Assembly (NCBI RefSeq): GCF_014748335.1
Contig: NZ_JAAVIY010000002.1
Location: forward strand, 412,840-476,839
Reading direction: 5' to 3'
Length of the DNA: 64,000 nt
From: Flavobacterium selenitireducens
GTDB taxonomy: Bacteria; Bacteroidota; Bacteroidia; Flavobacteriales; Flavobacteriaceae
Part shown: in pieces, positions 24,208-31,993 of the stretch
How the letters are laid out: the number at the start of each line of letters is the position of its first letter
Numbering within the stretch: the stretch's first letter is position 1
The notes under the pieces: generated by a model
What the model was told of the DNA's origin: nothing
The model's input: only the letters and a program-made list of their open reading frames with translations
The model's database searches: none
Translations under genes and position numbers: made by a program

Positions 24208-25665
24208 TCAGATTTTTTTTCGCATCCTCGCCACGGGAATGTCAAGCTGCTCGCGGTATTTGGCGATGGTTCGTCTTGCGATCGGATAGCCGCGGTCTTT
24301 GAGGATATCGGCCAATTGATCGTCCGGAAGCGGTTTGTTCTTGTCCTCTTCGGCAATCACATCCTGAAGAATTTTTTTGATTTCAAGAGTCGAAACTTCT
24401 TCGCCCTGATCGTTCATCATAGCTTCTGAGAAAAATTCCTTGATGAGTTTCGTGCCGTATGGCGTGTCGACGTATTTGGAATTGGCTACGCGGGAAACGG
24501 TCGAAATGTCCAATCCGACGAGGTCGGCAATGTCCTTCAGGATCATCGGACGCAATTTGGTTTCGTCCCCGTCGAGGAAAAATTCCTGCTGGTAATGCAT
24601 GATCGCGTTCATCGTCACGAAAAGTGTTTCTTGTCGTTGGCGGATCGCATCGATAAACCATTTTGCGGAATCGAGTTTGGACTTGATGAATGTCACGGCG
24701 TCTTTTTGCTGCTGCGATTTTTCGCGCGAATCCTTGTAGGTTTGCAGCATTTCCTGATAGTCTTTGGAGACGTGAAGCGTAGGGGCGTTGCGGCCATTGA
24801 GCGTCAGTTCCAGTTCGCCGTCCACAACGCGGATGGCGAAATCAGGCACGATGTGTTCGATGAGGCGTGTGCCGCTGGCAAAAGATCCACCTGGTTTGGG
24901 GTTGAGTTTCTCGATTTCGTCTATCGCTTTTTTGAGCTGCTCCTGGGACGCGCCGTATTTCGCACGCAATTTGTCGTAGTGTTTTTTGGTAAATGCGTCG
25001 AACTGGTTTTCGATGATGTCGGTTGCCATTTCTATGGATTCCGTGGGCGTTTTGTGTTTAAGCTGAAGCAGAAGACATTCCTGCAAATCTCTTGCTCCCA
25101 CGCCGGACGGTTCGAGTTCGTGTACAATGTGGAGCACGCGTTCGACGGTTTTTTCATCGGTATAAATGCCTTGTGTAAACGCCATGTCATCAACGATATC
25201 GGGAATCGACCGCCTGATATAGCCTTGATCGTCAATGCTTCCGACAAGGAATTCGGCGATTTCGCGCTCGTCTTCGGTAAGGATAAACGTGTTGAGCTGG
25301 TTGATGAGATCCTGGTGAAAGCTCACCGAAGCCGCCAATGGGGATTCGCGTTGTTCTTCATCAGAATAATTGTTTGCCGACAATTTATAGTCAGGCGTGT
25401 CGTCGTCAGATAAATATTCGTCAATATTGATGTCGTCCGCTTCGATCGTTTCACTATCGTCGTAGTCGTCGTACTCATCGGTTTCGTAATCGTCCTTTTC
25501 GTATTCGTCGTCTTCCTGTCCGCCTTCAAGCGCAGGATTCTCGTTCATCTCTTCCTTCAAGCGCTGTTCAAAGGCTTGCGTAGGCAACTGGATCAGCTTC
25601 ATGAGCTGGATTTGCTGAGGCGAGAGCTTTTGTTGGAGTTTGAGGTTTAATGATTGTCTTAGCAT
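24208..25665 (-). CDS. rpoN: RNA polymerase sigma-54 factor
   Basis: A 485-residue sigma factor for enhancer-dependent promoters (-24/-12). Region I is Gln- and Leu-rich (MLRQSLNLKLQQKLSPQQIQ), followed by a long acidic linker at about 50-95 rich in D, E and Y, then the core-binding and helix-turn-helix regions. The RpoN box ARRTIAKYRE is near the C-terminus. The start at 25665 was chosen because MLRQSLNLK is the usual N-terminus; the upstream extension is basic and low-complexity. It follows the GxxExxY gene and precedes a membrane gene by 2 nt. No enhancer-binding activator is in the window. Confidence 0.95.
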   Translation of the reverse strand: MLRQSLNLKLQQKLSPQQIQLMKLIQLPTQAFEQRLKEEMNENPALEGGQEDDEYEKDDYETDEYDDYDDSETIEADDINIDEYLSDDDTPDYKLSANNYSDEEQRESPLAASVSFHQDLINQLNTFILTEDEREIAEFLVGSIDDQGYIRRSIPDIVDDMAFTQGIYTDEKTVERVLHIVHELEPSGVGARDLQECLLLQLKHKTPTESIEMATDIIENQFDAFTKKHYDKLRAKYGASQEQLKKAIDEIEKLNPKPGGSFASGTRLIEHIVPDFAIRVVDGELELTLNGRNAPTLHVSKDYQEMLQTYKDSREKSQQQKDAVTFIKSKLDSAKWFIDAIRQRQETLFVTMNAIMHYQQEFFLDGDETKLRPMILKDIADLVGLDISTVSRVANSKYVDTPYGTKLIKEFFSEAMMNDQGEEVSTLEIKKILQDVIAEEDKNKPLPDDQLADILKDRGYPIARRTIAKYREQLDIPVARMRKKI

Positions 25666-25692
25666 TTTTTTAGTGCGTCTGCGACGCTTTAA

Positions 25693-25724
25693 TTTTTTAA
25701 CACGAAGCCGCGAAGGCACAGAGA
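25693..25724 (-). repeat. Left flank repeat of the GxxExxY cassette
   Basis: Read on the minus strand this stretch (CTCTGTGCCTTCGCGGCTTC then GTGTTAAAA) aligns with the plus-strand stretch at 26186-26218 at about two thirds of positions. The two therefore form an imperfect inverted repeat around the GxxExxY gene. Confidence 0.45.
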
Positions 25725-25751
25725 CATAAAGACATAAAGAAGCTATCGCTT

Positions 25752-26132
25752 CTAATTTATGATTCGTTTGATGCCATGTTTAATCAGAGGCACATTAAAG
25801 TTAATTAAAAATCCGATATTTTTCCCAGTCAATTTCAATTGGCTTAACACTTGAGCACTCCAAACAGGGTTTATCAGTTCGACAGATTTGACTTCCACCA
25901 CAACCGATTCTTCTACAAGAAGATCCAATCTCAGGCCTTCCTTGAATAAGATGCCATCATAAATAAGAGGAATTTTTACCTGTCTCTGAACTTTAAGACC
26001 TGCTTTATCTAACTCGTGAGCGAGACACACTTCGTAAATTTTTTCAAGCAGCCCCGGCCCTAATTTTGAATGTACCATATAGGCGGCATGAACGATCGAT
26101 TTTGCGATGTTTTCTTGTTTAGGATTGATCAT
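25752..26132 (-). CDS. GxxExxY family protein (PD-(D/E)XK nuclease-like)
   Basis: A 126-residue protein with the motif that names the family, GLLEKIY (residues about 28-34 in KLGPGLLEKIYEVCLAHEL). A later VVVEVKSVE resembles the E-x-K part of a PD-(D/E)XK nuclease fold, and it ends NFNVPLIKHGIKRIIN. The family is common and scattered in Bacteroidota and has no firm function. The gene lies between asnS and rpoN, with repeats on both sides and more A/T-rich codon use than its neighbours, which suggests insertion. A hairpin (AGAAGC TATC GCTTCT, 25738-25753) overlaps its stop. Confidence 0.9.
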   Translation of the reverse strand: MINPKQENIAKSIVHAAYMVHSKLGPGLLEKIYEVCLAHELDKAGLKVQRQVKIPLIYDGILFKEGLRLDLLVEESVVVEVKSVELINPVWSAQVLSQLKLTGKNIGFLINFNVPLIKHGIKRIIN

Positions 26133-26154
26133 CTGTATGGCGTATAAATATATT

Positions 26155-26197
26155 AAGGCGCTAAGATACGAAACCTAACTTCGAGTCTTAGCGCCTT
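26155..26197. repeat. 12-bp inverted repeat upstream of the GxxExxY gene
   Basis: AAGGCGCTAAGA (26155-26166) and TCTTAGCGCCTT (26186-26197) are perfect inverted copies with a 19-nt spacer, between asnS and the GxxExxY gene. The right arm is part of the flank repeat that continues to 26218 (GGGTCTTTGCGTCAAAATTC). It could form a strong hairpin and serve as the asnS terminator or as an element end. Confidence 0.8.
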
Positions 26198-26229
26198 TGG
26201 GTCTTTGCGTCAAAATTCAAGACTTTTAT

Positions 26230-27663
26230 TTAGAACTCCGCATTCATCGGCGTCCGCGGGAATGGTATCACGTCCCGGATATTGGTCATTCCGGTAACGA
26301 ACAAAACGAGTCGTTCGAAACCTAGCCCAAAGCCGGAGTGGACCGCGGTTCCGAAACGGCGCGTATCGAGATACCACCACAATTCTTCTTCGTCAATTCC
26401 CAGGACACGCATCTTCTGAACCAAGACATCGTATCGCTCCTCTCGCTGTGAACCGCCCACGATTTCGCCGATTCCCGGGAACAAGATGTCCATCGCGCGA
26501 ACCGTTTTCTGGTCTTCGTTCAAACGCATGTAAAACGATTTGATGTTGGCCGGATAATCGTACAAAATCACCGGGCATTTGAAGTGCTTTTCGACGAGGA
26601 AACGCTCGTGCTCGCTTTGCAGGTCGGCGCCCCATTCGTCTATGATGAACTGGAATTTTTTCTTTTTGTTCGGAGTCGAATCCTTCAAAATGTCGATGGC
26701 TTCCGTATATGAAACACGCTTAAAATTGTTTTCCAAGACGAATTTCAACTTCTCCAGAAGCGCCATTTCGCTGCGTTCCGCTTGAGGTTTTGATTTTTCC
26801 TCTTCTAAGAGTCGCTGCTCCAAAAACTGCAAATCTTCGGCGCAATTGTCCATCGCATATTTAATGACGTATTGGATAAAATCCTCCGCCAAATCCATAT
26901 TGTCGTCGAGATCGTTAAAGGCGACTTCCGGCTCGATCATCCAAAATTCCGCAAGGTGACGCGACGTGTTTGAATTTTCGGCGCGGAATGTCGGGCCAAA
27001 CGTATAAATCTGTCCCAAAGCCATGGCGAACGTCTCGCCCTCCAATTGTCCGGAAACGGTAAGATTCGTATGACGTCCGAAGAAATCCTGCTTGTAGTCG
27101 ATTCCACCGGTTTCATTTTTAGGCAAATTGTCCAACGGCAGCGACGTCACCTGGAACATTTCCCCGGCGCCTTCCGCGTCAGCTCCCGTAATCACAGGCG
27201 TGTTGACGTAAACGAAACCTTTGTCCTGGAAATATTTATGCACCGCATACGACAAAACCGAACGCACGCGCATGATCGCACCGAACGCATTCGTCCGCAC
27301 ACGCAAATGCGCATTGGCACGCAGGAATTCCAAAGAGTGTTTTTTAGGCTGCATCGGAAACTTTTCCGCATCCGAATCGCCCAAAATCTCGATCTTTTTT
27401 ACCTGGATTTCGTATTTCTGGCCTTTTCCCTGGCTTTCCACCAAGTCGCCGAATACGGAAACCGCTGCGCCAGTGGTGATTCGCTTCAAGGTTTCCTCAG
27501 GCGTATTCTCGAAATCCACGACGCACTGTATGTTATTCAGGCAAGATCCATCATTCAATGCAATGAACTGATTGTTCCGGAACGTGCGCACCCAACCTTT
27601 GGCCGTGACGTCCGTCAGCGGCTTGGTGCAGCAAAGAAGGTCTTTGATTTTCGTGTGTTTCAT
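26230..27663 (-). CDS. asnS: Asparaginyl-tRNA synthetase
   Basis: Class II synthetase charging tRNA-Asn; 477 residues, the usual length. It has an N-terminal OB-fold anticodon-binding domain (about 1-110, [18 protein letters not shown]) and the class II core with motif 2 ([18 protein letters not shown]) and motif 3 ([15 protein letters not shown]). [11 protein letters not shown] is diagnostic for AsnRS against AspRS. The start at 27663 was chosen because an exact -7 box lies at 27687-27694, inside the longer open frame. First gene of a likely asnS / GxxExxY / rpoN / membrane-protein run. Confidence 0.96.
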   Translation of the reverse strand: MKHTKIKDLLCCTKPLTDVTAKGWVRTFRNNQFIALNDGSCLNNIQCVVDFENTPEETLKRITTGAAVSVFGDLVESQGKGQKYEIQVKKIEILGDSDAEKFPMQPKKHSLEFLRANAHLRVRTNAFGAIMRVRSVLSYAVHKYFQDKGFVYVNTPVITGADAEGAGEMFQVTSLPLDNLPKNETGGIDYKQDFFGRHTNLTVSGQLEGETFAMALGQIYTFGPTFRAENSNTSRHLAEFWMIEPEVAFNDLDDNMDLAEDFIQYVIKYAMDNCAEDLQFLEQRLLEEEKSKPQAERSEMALLEKLKFVLENNFKRVSYTEAIDILKDSTPNKKKKFQFIIDEWGADLQSEHERFLVEKHFKCPVILYDYPANIKSFYMRLNEDQKTVRAMDILFPGIGEIVGGSQREERYDVLVQKMRVLGIDEEELWWYLDTRRFGTAVHSGFGLGFERLVLFVTGMTNIRDVIPFPRTPMNAEF

Positions 27664-27686
27664 TATATAGAATACGTTTAAGGCTG

Positions 27687-27715
27687 CAAATATAGAGACG
27701 AATGAGCAATGACAA
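27687..27715 (-). promoter_or_regulatory. asnS promoter
   Basis: On the minus strand TTG (27715-27713), an 18-nt spacer and TATATTTG (27694-27687) match the Bacteroidota promoter consensus fully. The transcript would start near 27680, about 17 nt before the asnS ATG. Confidence 0.75.
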
Positions 27716-27756
27716 AAGACGAACGAGCAAAAGTGTCGGCTCAAATGTTTTTTTTT

Positions 27757-27900
27757 GAAGCTTTTCCGGCTGTTCGCTCCAAGTCCGCGCCGTTTGCGCC
27801 GTTTTTTGAGGTGCGGCCACGGCTTCCTTCGGTCGCCGCACCCGCACCCAAAAATCAGGCGCGCACAGCTTGCGGGCTATCCGCTTCCATCCGGGCTAGG
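27757..27900 (-). repeat. Intergenic element, copy 1 (conserved ends, variable middle)
   Basis: A GC-rich element between asnS and a divergent barrel gene. Its ends match those of the element at 57729-57867: AGCTTTTCCGGCTGTTCGCT (27759-27778) agrees at 17 of 20 positions, and CCGCTTCCATCCGGGCT (27881-27897) at 16 of 17. End-to-end length is 139 nt against 136 nt in copy 2, in the same orientation, but the interiors differ. This copy has an internal hairpin GGTGCGGC/GCCGCACC (27810-27842). It accounts for most of the 329-nt gap. I believe similar sequences recur in Flavobacterium genomes, but this was not checked. Confidence 0.7.
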
Positions 27901-27992
27901 TTACACGTTAGGTTAGATCCCGGCAAATAGTATTTCATTCTCCAAATTACCATATACATCTGATTTGTTATATTGCGCCCACAATCATTTTC

Positions 27993-28619
27993 ATGAGAAA
28001 AATTTTACTTTTAGCGTGCGTCGCTTTTACATCGCATGCAAATTCGCAAAACTGGTCGTACGGAGTTATTCTCGGACTCAACATGTATAACGATCAAAGC
28101 TCGAACAGCGGCCAAAATGAAGTTTTCTTTGATTCGGGAAACGAGGAATTTGCGGCTCTTAACCTCGGTGGATACGTCGAATATCAATTCAGCGAAAATA
28201 TGGGCATAAAGGCCGAGGCTACTTTTAATGAAAAAACGTTTGAGAAAGGTTTTTCAAATTTGTCTCTTAATGAGCGCTACACTTTGAATTATGTGGACGT
28301 GAATCCTCTGTTCAAATACGATTTCGGGAGCAAGTATAGACAAGGCTTCTATATGATCCTAGGCCCAAAATTCGGTTTTCTAACGAACTCAAAAGTCAAC
28401 GCACCGGAAAACGACGAGGCTGCCACAGACGACTTCAAGCCAATATACGTCAACCTCGATTTTGGAATAGGTTGGCGCGTCCTTAAAGTTGTCGACGTTC
28501 AGGGCAAGGTTGATTATGGCCTTACGCCATTTTATAAAGATCAATATAACGGTTGCAAGATTTTTGGAGGCTATTTTTCGGTCAACGTGGATCTAGACCG
28601 CATTCTATTCAATAAATAA
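27993..28619 (+). CDS. Outer-membrane beta-barrel protein (PorT-like fold)
   Basis: A 208-residue exported barrel. The signal peptide is about 1-18 (MRKILLLACVAFTSHANSQN), followed by paired strands (LGGYVEYQFSENMGIKAEA; NYVDVNPLFKYDF; FYMILGPKFGFLT) and a final strand YFSVNVDLDRILFNK. This is the general small-barrel family that includes PorT, with no specific function shown. Only 2 nt separate it from the following lipoprotein gene, so the two are co-transcribed and may work together at the cell surface. Confidence 0.8.
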   Translation: MRKILLLACVAFTSHANSQNWSYGVILGLNMYNDQSSNSGQNEVFFDSGNEEFAALNLGGYVEYQFSENMGIKAEATFNEKTFEKGFSNLSLNERYTLNYVDVNPLFKYDFGSKYRQGFYMILGPKFGFLTNSKVNAPENDEAATDDFKPIYVNLDFGIGWRVLKVVDVQGKVDYGLTPFYKDQYNGCKIFGGYFSVNVDLDRILFNK

Positions 28620-28621
28620 TC

Positions 28622-29107
28622 ATGTTAATGAGAACTTCAACCCAATTTACAGCTATTATCGTGTTCTTTCTGTCATTCTTGGTTTCCTGTCAGTTTAACT
28701 CGACGAATTCGAACCGGGAACAGGACAAAGTCGAGGCCGAGGCAGTCTCCGAGAATTTCTTCAAAGTTCTCTCTACAAAAGACTACGCGAAAACGCTTCC
28801 GTTTTTTAGTGAAAACTTCTTCGCTGTCGCGACCAAGGACGAATTGCTTAAGTTTTATGCAAGAAACGATTCGATTTTGGGCGATATGCAGGAACGTAAA
28901 TTACGGGAATGGAACACGACGGTGGTCAGCGGCACGAACCCACGCTCAGAATACGTTTTGGTATATGATATAAAGCGGACGAACTATATGTCTGAAGAAA
29001 TTGTTACGCTCGAGAAAGAGCAAGAAACAATCAAAATTTTGGGTTACCGTGTCAATTCGGAAGCTTACAACCCGAAAACCAATAAAACCGCAGCTGTAAA
29101 AAAATGA
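28622..29107 (+). CDS. Lipoprotein with SnoaL/DUF4019-like domain
   Basis: A 161-residue lipoprotein. The signal and lipobox end in LVSC (FFLSFLVSCQF, Cys at about residue 23), followed by a Ser/Asn-rich linker. The body (about 37-150) has the pattern of the NTF2-like DUF4019 group: FFKVLSTKDYAKTLPFFS, a variable arm, then YVLVYDIKRTNYMSEEIVTL and ILGYRVNSE. ATG codons occur at 28622 and 28628; either fits. No function is known. It is coupled to the barrel gene upstream. A C-rich, G-poor stretch follows instead of a hairpin terminator. Confidence 0.7.
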   Translation: MLMRTSTQFTAIIVFFLSFLVSCQFNSTNSNREQDKVEAEAVSENFFKVLSTKDYAKTLPFFSENFFAVATKDELLKFYARNDSILGDMQERKLREWNTTVVSGTNPRSEYVLVYDIKRTNYMSEEIVTLEKEQETIKILGYRVNSEAYNPKTNKTAAVKK

Positions 29108-29337
29108 GATGAACTATTATCGTGCGAGGCTGATTTTTTGAAAATTCCCACCTTAAAAATTCCCCCGCCACCCGCCCTCAAGATATCCCAATCGGGCAAC
29201 ACTCAAGTACAGGAAAAACACACATTTTCTTAAATTTTCAAAACCCGACCATCTAGCTTCTCACCATCTTCTACCGCCGATGTCAACGACAAAAAACCCG
29301 CATCGATATGAAAATCCCACAAAACCGAAGTAATTAC
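29108..29337 (+). terminator. C-rich, G-poor region, candidate Rho-dependent terminator
   Basis: After the lipoprotein stop codon the plus strand is strongly C over G for about 150 nt (for example CCCCCGCCACCCGCCCTC near 29163 and the low-G stretch at 29221-29280). There is no hairpin with a T tract. Such a C>G bubble is the known signature of a rut site. The next gene is convergent, with its stop at 29338. Confidence 0.4.
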
Positions 29338-31764
29338 CTACGAAAGATCCTTATGCCCCGGCCTGCTCTCGATTTCATCATCGGTATGCTCGGCAATATC
29401 GATAAGCGATGGCTTAATCTCCTGCTCGTTGATCAGCGATTTGTTGAGTGTCAGGACCAAAGCCGGCAACAACATCAGGTTCGAAAGCATGCCGCAAAAC
29501 AACGTCAGCGACACCAAACCGCCTAGGGCTACAGTTCCTCCAAAATCGGACAGCATAAAAACCGAAAATCCAAAGAAAAGCACGATCGAGGTGTAAAACA
29601 TGCTCAATCCCGCATCGTTGAATGTAGCGTAAACCGAACGCCTGATGCGCCAATTGTTGCGCTTGAGCTCTTCGCGGTATTGCGCCAAAAACCGCAGCGT
29701 ATCATCGACCGACAATCCAAAAGCGATACCAAAGACCAATATCGTACTCGGCTTGAGCGGAATGTCGAGAAAGCCCATGACGCCTGCCGTCAACAGCAAC
29801 GGCAACATATTTGGGATCAGGGAAACCAACACCATTTTGATCGACCGGAACATAAAAGCCACGAGCAAACCGGTCAGGAAAAAAGCGAAAAGCAATGACG
29901 AAAGCAAATTGTCGAGCAAATAACCCGTGCCTTTCTGGAAGACGAGCGATTTTCCTGTAACGCTAACTGAAAAGCGATCTTCGGGAAATATCTTTTTTGC
30001 CTCCCGCTTGATCCGCGCCTCGATTTCAGGGATGCGTTCGCCGTTGTCGTCGCGCATGAAAGCGGTGATGCGCGCGAATCTTCCGGTAGAATCGACATAC
30101 GACTTCATAAGATTCTGTTTGCCGCCTTTGGTCGCGTTTTTCGCATACGACAAAATAAACGACTGTTCCTGGGACGTCGGCAATTCGAAATACTCAGGAT
30201 TTCCGTTGTAGTAGGCTTGCTTGGAATATTTGACGAGGCTCACCACCGAAATCGGCTTCGACAACTCCTGGATTTCGTCGATTTCGTTTTCGAACTCCTC
30301 CATTTTGTGCAACGTCGAAAGTTTCATAATGCCCTTCGGACGCTTGCTGTCGATCATGATCTCAAGCGGCATCACGCCGTCAAACTCTTTCTCGAAAAAG
30401 GCGATGTCTTTAAAAAAATCGGTTTTTTTAGGCATGTCTTCGATGAGGCTTCCGGAAATGCGCATCTCGGAAATCCCGAGCATTGCGATCGCCAGCAAAC
30501 CCGCAGACAATGTATAGATCGCGAACCGTTTGTGTTTGACCGTGTCGAGAATCCAGTCCATGAAGCCTTTGACGGACCCGCGCTCCAAATGGCGCAGGTG
30601 ACGGTCTTTTGGCGGCGGGATATAACTGTGAAGAATCGGGATCAAGATCAGGGAAAGGCAAAACAGCGCGATGATGTTCACGGCCGTCACGTTTCCGAAT
30701 TCAATGAGCAATTTATTGTTCGAGGTAATGAACGTCGCAAACCCGATTGCCGTGGTTACGTTCGTCATGAGCGTCGCCATCCCGATTTTCGTCGTAACGC
30801 GCTGCAAGGCCTTGACTTTGTTGCGATGCACGAAGAATTCCTGGTGGTATTTATTGGTCAGGAAGATGCAATTTGGGATTCCGATGACGATGATCAACGC
30901 CGGAACCATTGCGGTCAATACCGTGATCTGGTAATTGAATAGTCCCAAAAACCCGAACGACCACAACACGCCAATGATCACGATAAACATCGAAATAGCC
31001 GTCGCACGCACGCTCCTGAAAAAGAAGAAGAACAGCAACGACGTGACCAAAAGCGAGGCTCCGATAAACAACCCGATTTCACTTTTTATGGTTTCCGCGC
31101 TAAGCGTCCTGATGTAAGGCATTCCCGAAACACGCGGTTCTACGCCAGATTCCTGCTTGAAAATCTCGATCGCGGGAAGGAGTTTTTGCAGCACGAAATC
31201 TTTCCTGGCTGATGTGTTCACGATTTTCTTGTCGAGATAAATCGCAGCGCGCACCGTTCCTGATTTTTTATTAAACAGCAACCCTTCGTAAAACGGTAAA
31301 TCGTTGAAAAGCTGTTCGCGTACCGATTTGAGATAGGTCGCGTCATTTGCCTTGGCATTGTCGGTAAAATCGACGAGTTCAAATGTGGCGAGCGAATCGT
31401 TGCGCTGTAATTTTTTGAGGTTGTGCACATCGACGACCAGATCTACATTGGGATCCTTGCCGATTTTTTGCATCAGCTTGGTCCACGGCGCGTACGTCTT
31501 CGGCGTAAAAAGCACGCTGTCCTTGAGTCCGATGACGATGAGGTTGCCTTCCTCCCCGAATTTTTCAAGGAAGGCGTCGTATTCTACATTTGTAGGATCG
31601 TCGGCCGGGAGCAGGTTGGCTTCGGTATAACTGAACTCGATGTGTTTCCACTGGTTGACCAGCAACGCCGTCACAATGGCGACCAGAACGAGCATCAGTG
31701 TCTTGTTGCGCAACACGATACGCGCTATGAGTTCCCAGATGCCGAGGCTATTCCATTTGACCAT
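29338..31764 (-). CDS. MMPL/RND-superfamily transporter
   Basis: An 808-residue inner-membrane protein with the RND/MMPL plan: TM1 at about 20-40, a large periplasmic loop (about 45-215), five TM helices with a sterol-sensing-like motif (VLTAMVPALIIVIGIPNCIF), then a second loop and a second TM block (GIAFGLSVDDTLRFLAQYREE). Paired GIPN and GxSVDD motifs mark proton-linked export of lipids or other hydrophobic molecules. The start at 31764 was preferred to 31785 because the latter lies in an exact -7 box. It is transcribed alone. Substrate unknown; hopanoid or fatty-acid derivatives are possible. Confidence 0.9.
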   Translation of the reverse strand: MVKWNSLGIWELIARIVLRNKTLMLVLVAIVTALLVNQWKHIEFSYTEANLLPADDPTNVEYDAFLEKFGEEGNLIVIGLKDSVLFTPKTYAPWTKLMQKIGKDPNVDLVVDVHNLKKLQRNDSLATFELVDFTDNAKANDATYLKSVREQLFNDLPFYEGLLFNKKSGTVRAAIYLDKKIVNTSARKDFVLQKLLPAIEIFKQESGVEPRVSGMPYIRTLSAETIKSEIGLFIGASLLVTSLLFFFFFRSVRATAISMFIVIIGVLWSFGFLGLFNYQITVLTAMVPALIIVIGIPNCIFLTNKYHQEFFVHRNKVKALQRVTTKIGMATLMTNVTTAIGFATFITSNNKLLIEFGNVTAVNIIALFCLSLILIPILHSYIPPPKDRHLRHLERGSVKGFMDWILDTVKHKRFAIYTLSAGLLAIAMLGISEMRISGSLIEDMPKKTDFFKDIAFFEKEFDGVMPLEIMIDSKRPKGIMKLSTLHKMEEFENEIDEIQELSKPISVVSLVKYSKQAYYNGNPEYFELPTSQEQSFILSYAKNATKGGKQNLMKSYVDSTGRFARITAFMRDDNGERIPEIEARIKREAKKIFPEDRFSVSVTGKSLVFQKGTGYLLDNLLSSLLFAFFLTGLLVAFMFRSIKMVLVSLIPNMLPLLLTAGVMGFLDIPLKPSTILVFGIAFGLSVDDTLRFLAQYREELKRNNWRIRRSVYATFNDAGLSMFYTSIVLFFGFSVFMLSDFGGTVALGGLVSLTLFCGMLSNLMLLPALVLTLNKSLINEQEIKPSLIDIAEHTDDEIESRPGHKDLS

Positions 31765-31782
31765 GCGTTGTTTTTGAGGCTG

Positions 31783-31790
31783 CAAATTTA
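31783..31790 (-). promoter_or_regulatory. Candidate -7 box of the MMPL/RND gene
   Basis: TAAATTTG on the minus strand matches TAnnTTTG and lies 19-26 nt before the ATG at 31764. It covers the alternative ATG at 31785, which decides the start in favour of 31764. Confidence 0.55.
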
Positions 31791-31884
31791 GACAATCGCC
31801 GAGGTTTATAAAGGATTCCCATCGTTGTTTTCGGTTAGATTTGATGGAATTTTAACAGATACAGCGGTTTGAAGTTTAACATCC

Positions 31885-31934
31885 GAGGTTTAAGGTCGAA
31901 GCCGTCCGAACTTTAAACCTCAAACTTTAAACCT
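31885..31934. repeat. Direct and inverted repeats upstream of the antiporter operon
   Basis: AACTTTAAACCT occurs twice in direct orientation, at 31909-31920 and 31923-31934, with a 14-bp period. GAGGTTTAA (31885-31893) is an inverted copy of TTAAACCTC (31913-31921). The cluster ends 29 nt before the -7 box at 31963 and could be an activator site, for instance for the LytTR regulator encoded in the operon. Confidence 0.7.
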
Positions 31935-31962
31935 TAAACAAATCCAACCCGCCGCAAATCTG

Positions 31963-31970
31963 TATATTTG
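31963..31970 (+). promoter_or_regulatory. -7 box of the antiporter / two-component operon
   Basis: TATATTTG, an exact TAnnTTTG match, 24 nt before the ATG at 31994. No TTG is found at the expected -33 distance, which suggests that an activator is needed. Confidence 0.6.
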
Positions 31971-31993
31971 GGAGCTTTTCGCACCATCCGAAC

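Noticed and set aside
24595..25413. 272-codon plus-strand frame
   Set aside because: Antisense shadow of rpoN; rich in Phe and Arg from the complement of Glu and Lys codons.
26101..26230. Insertion sequence around the GxxExxY gene
   Set aside because: No transposase gene, and the flanks are only imperfect inverted copies. Kept as a cassette hypothesis rather than an IS call.
30217..30942. 241-codon plus-strand frame
   Set aside because: Antisense shadow of the MMPL/RND transporter gene.
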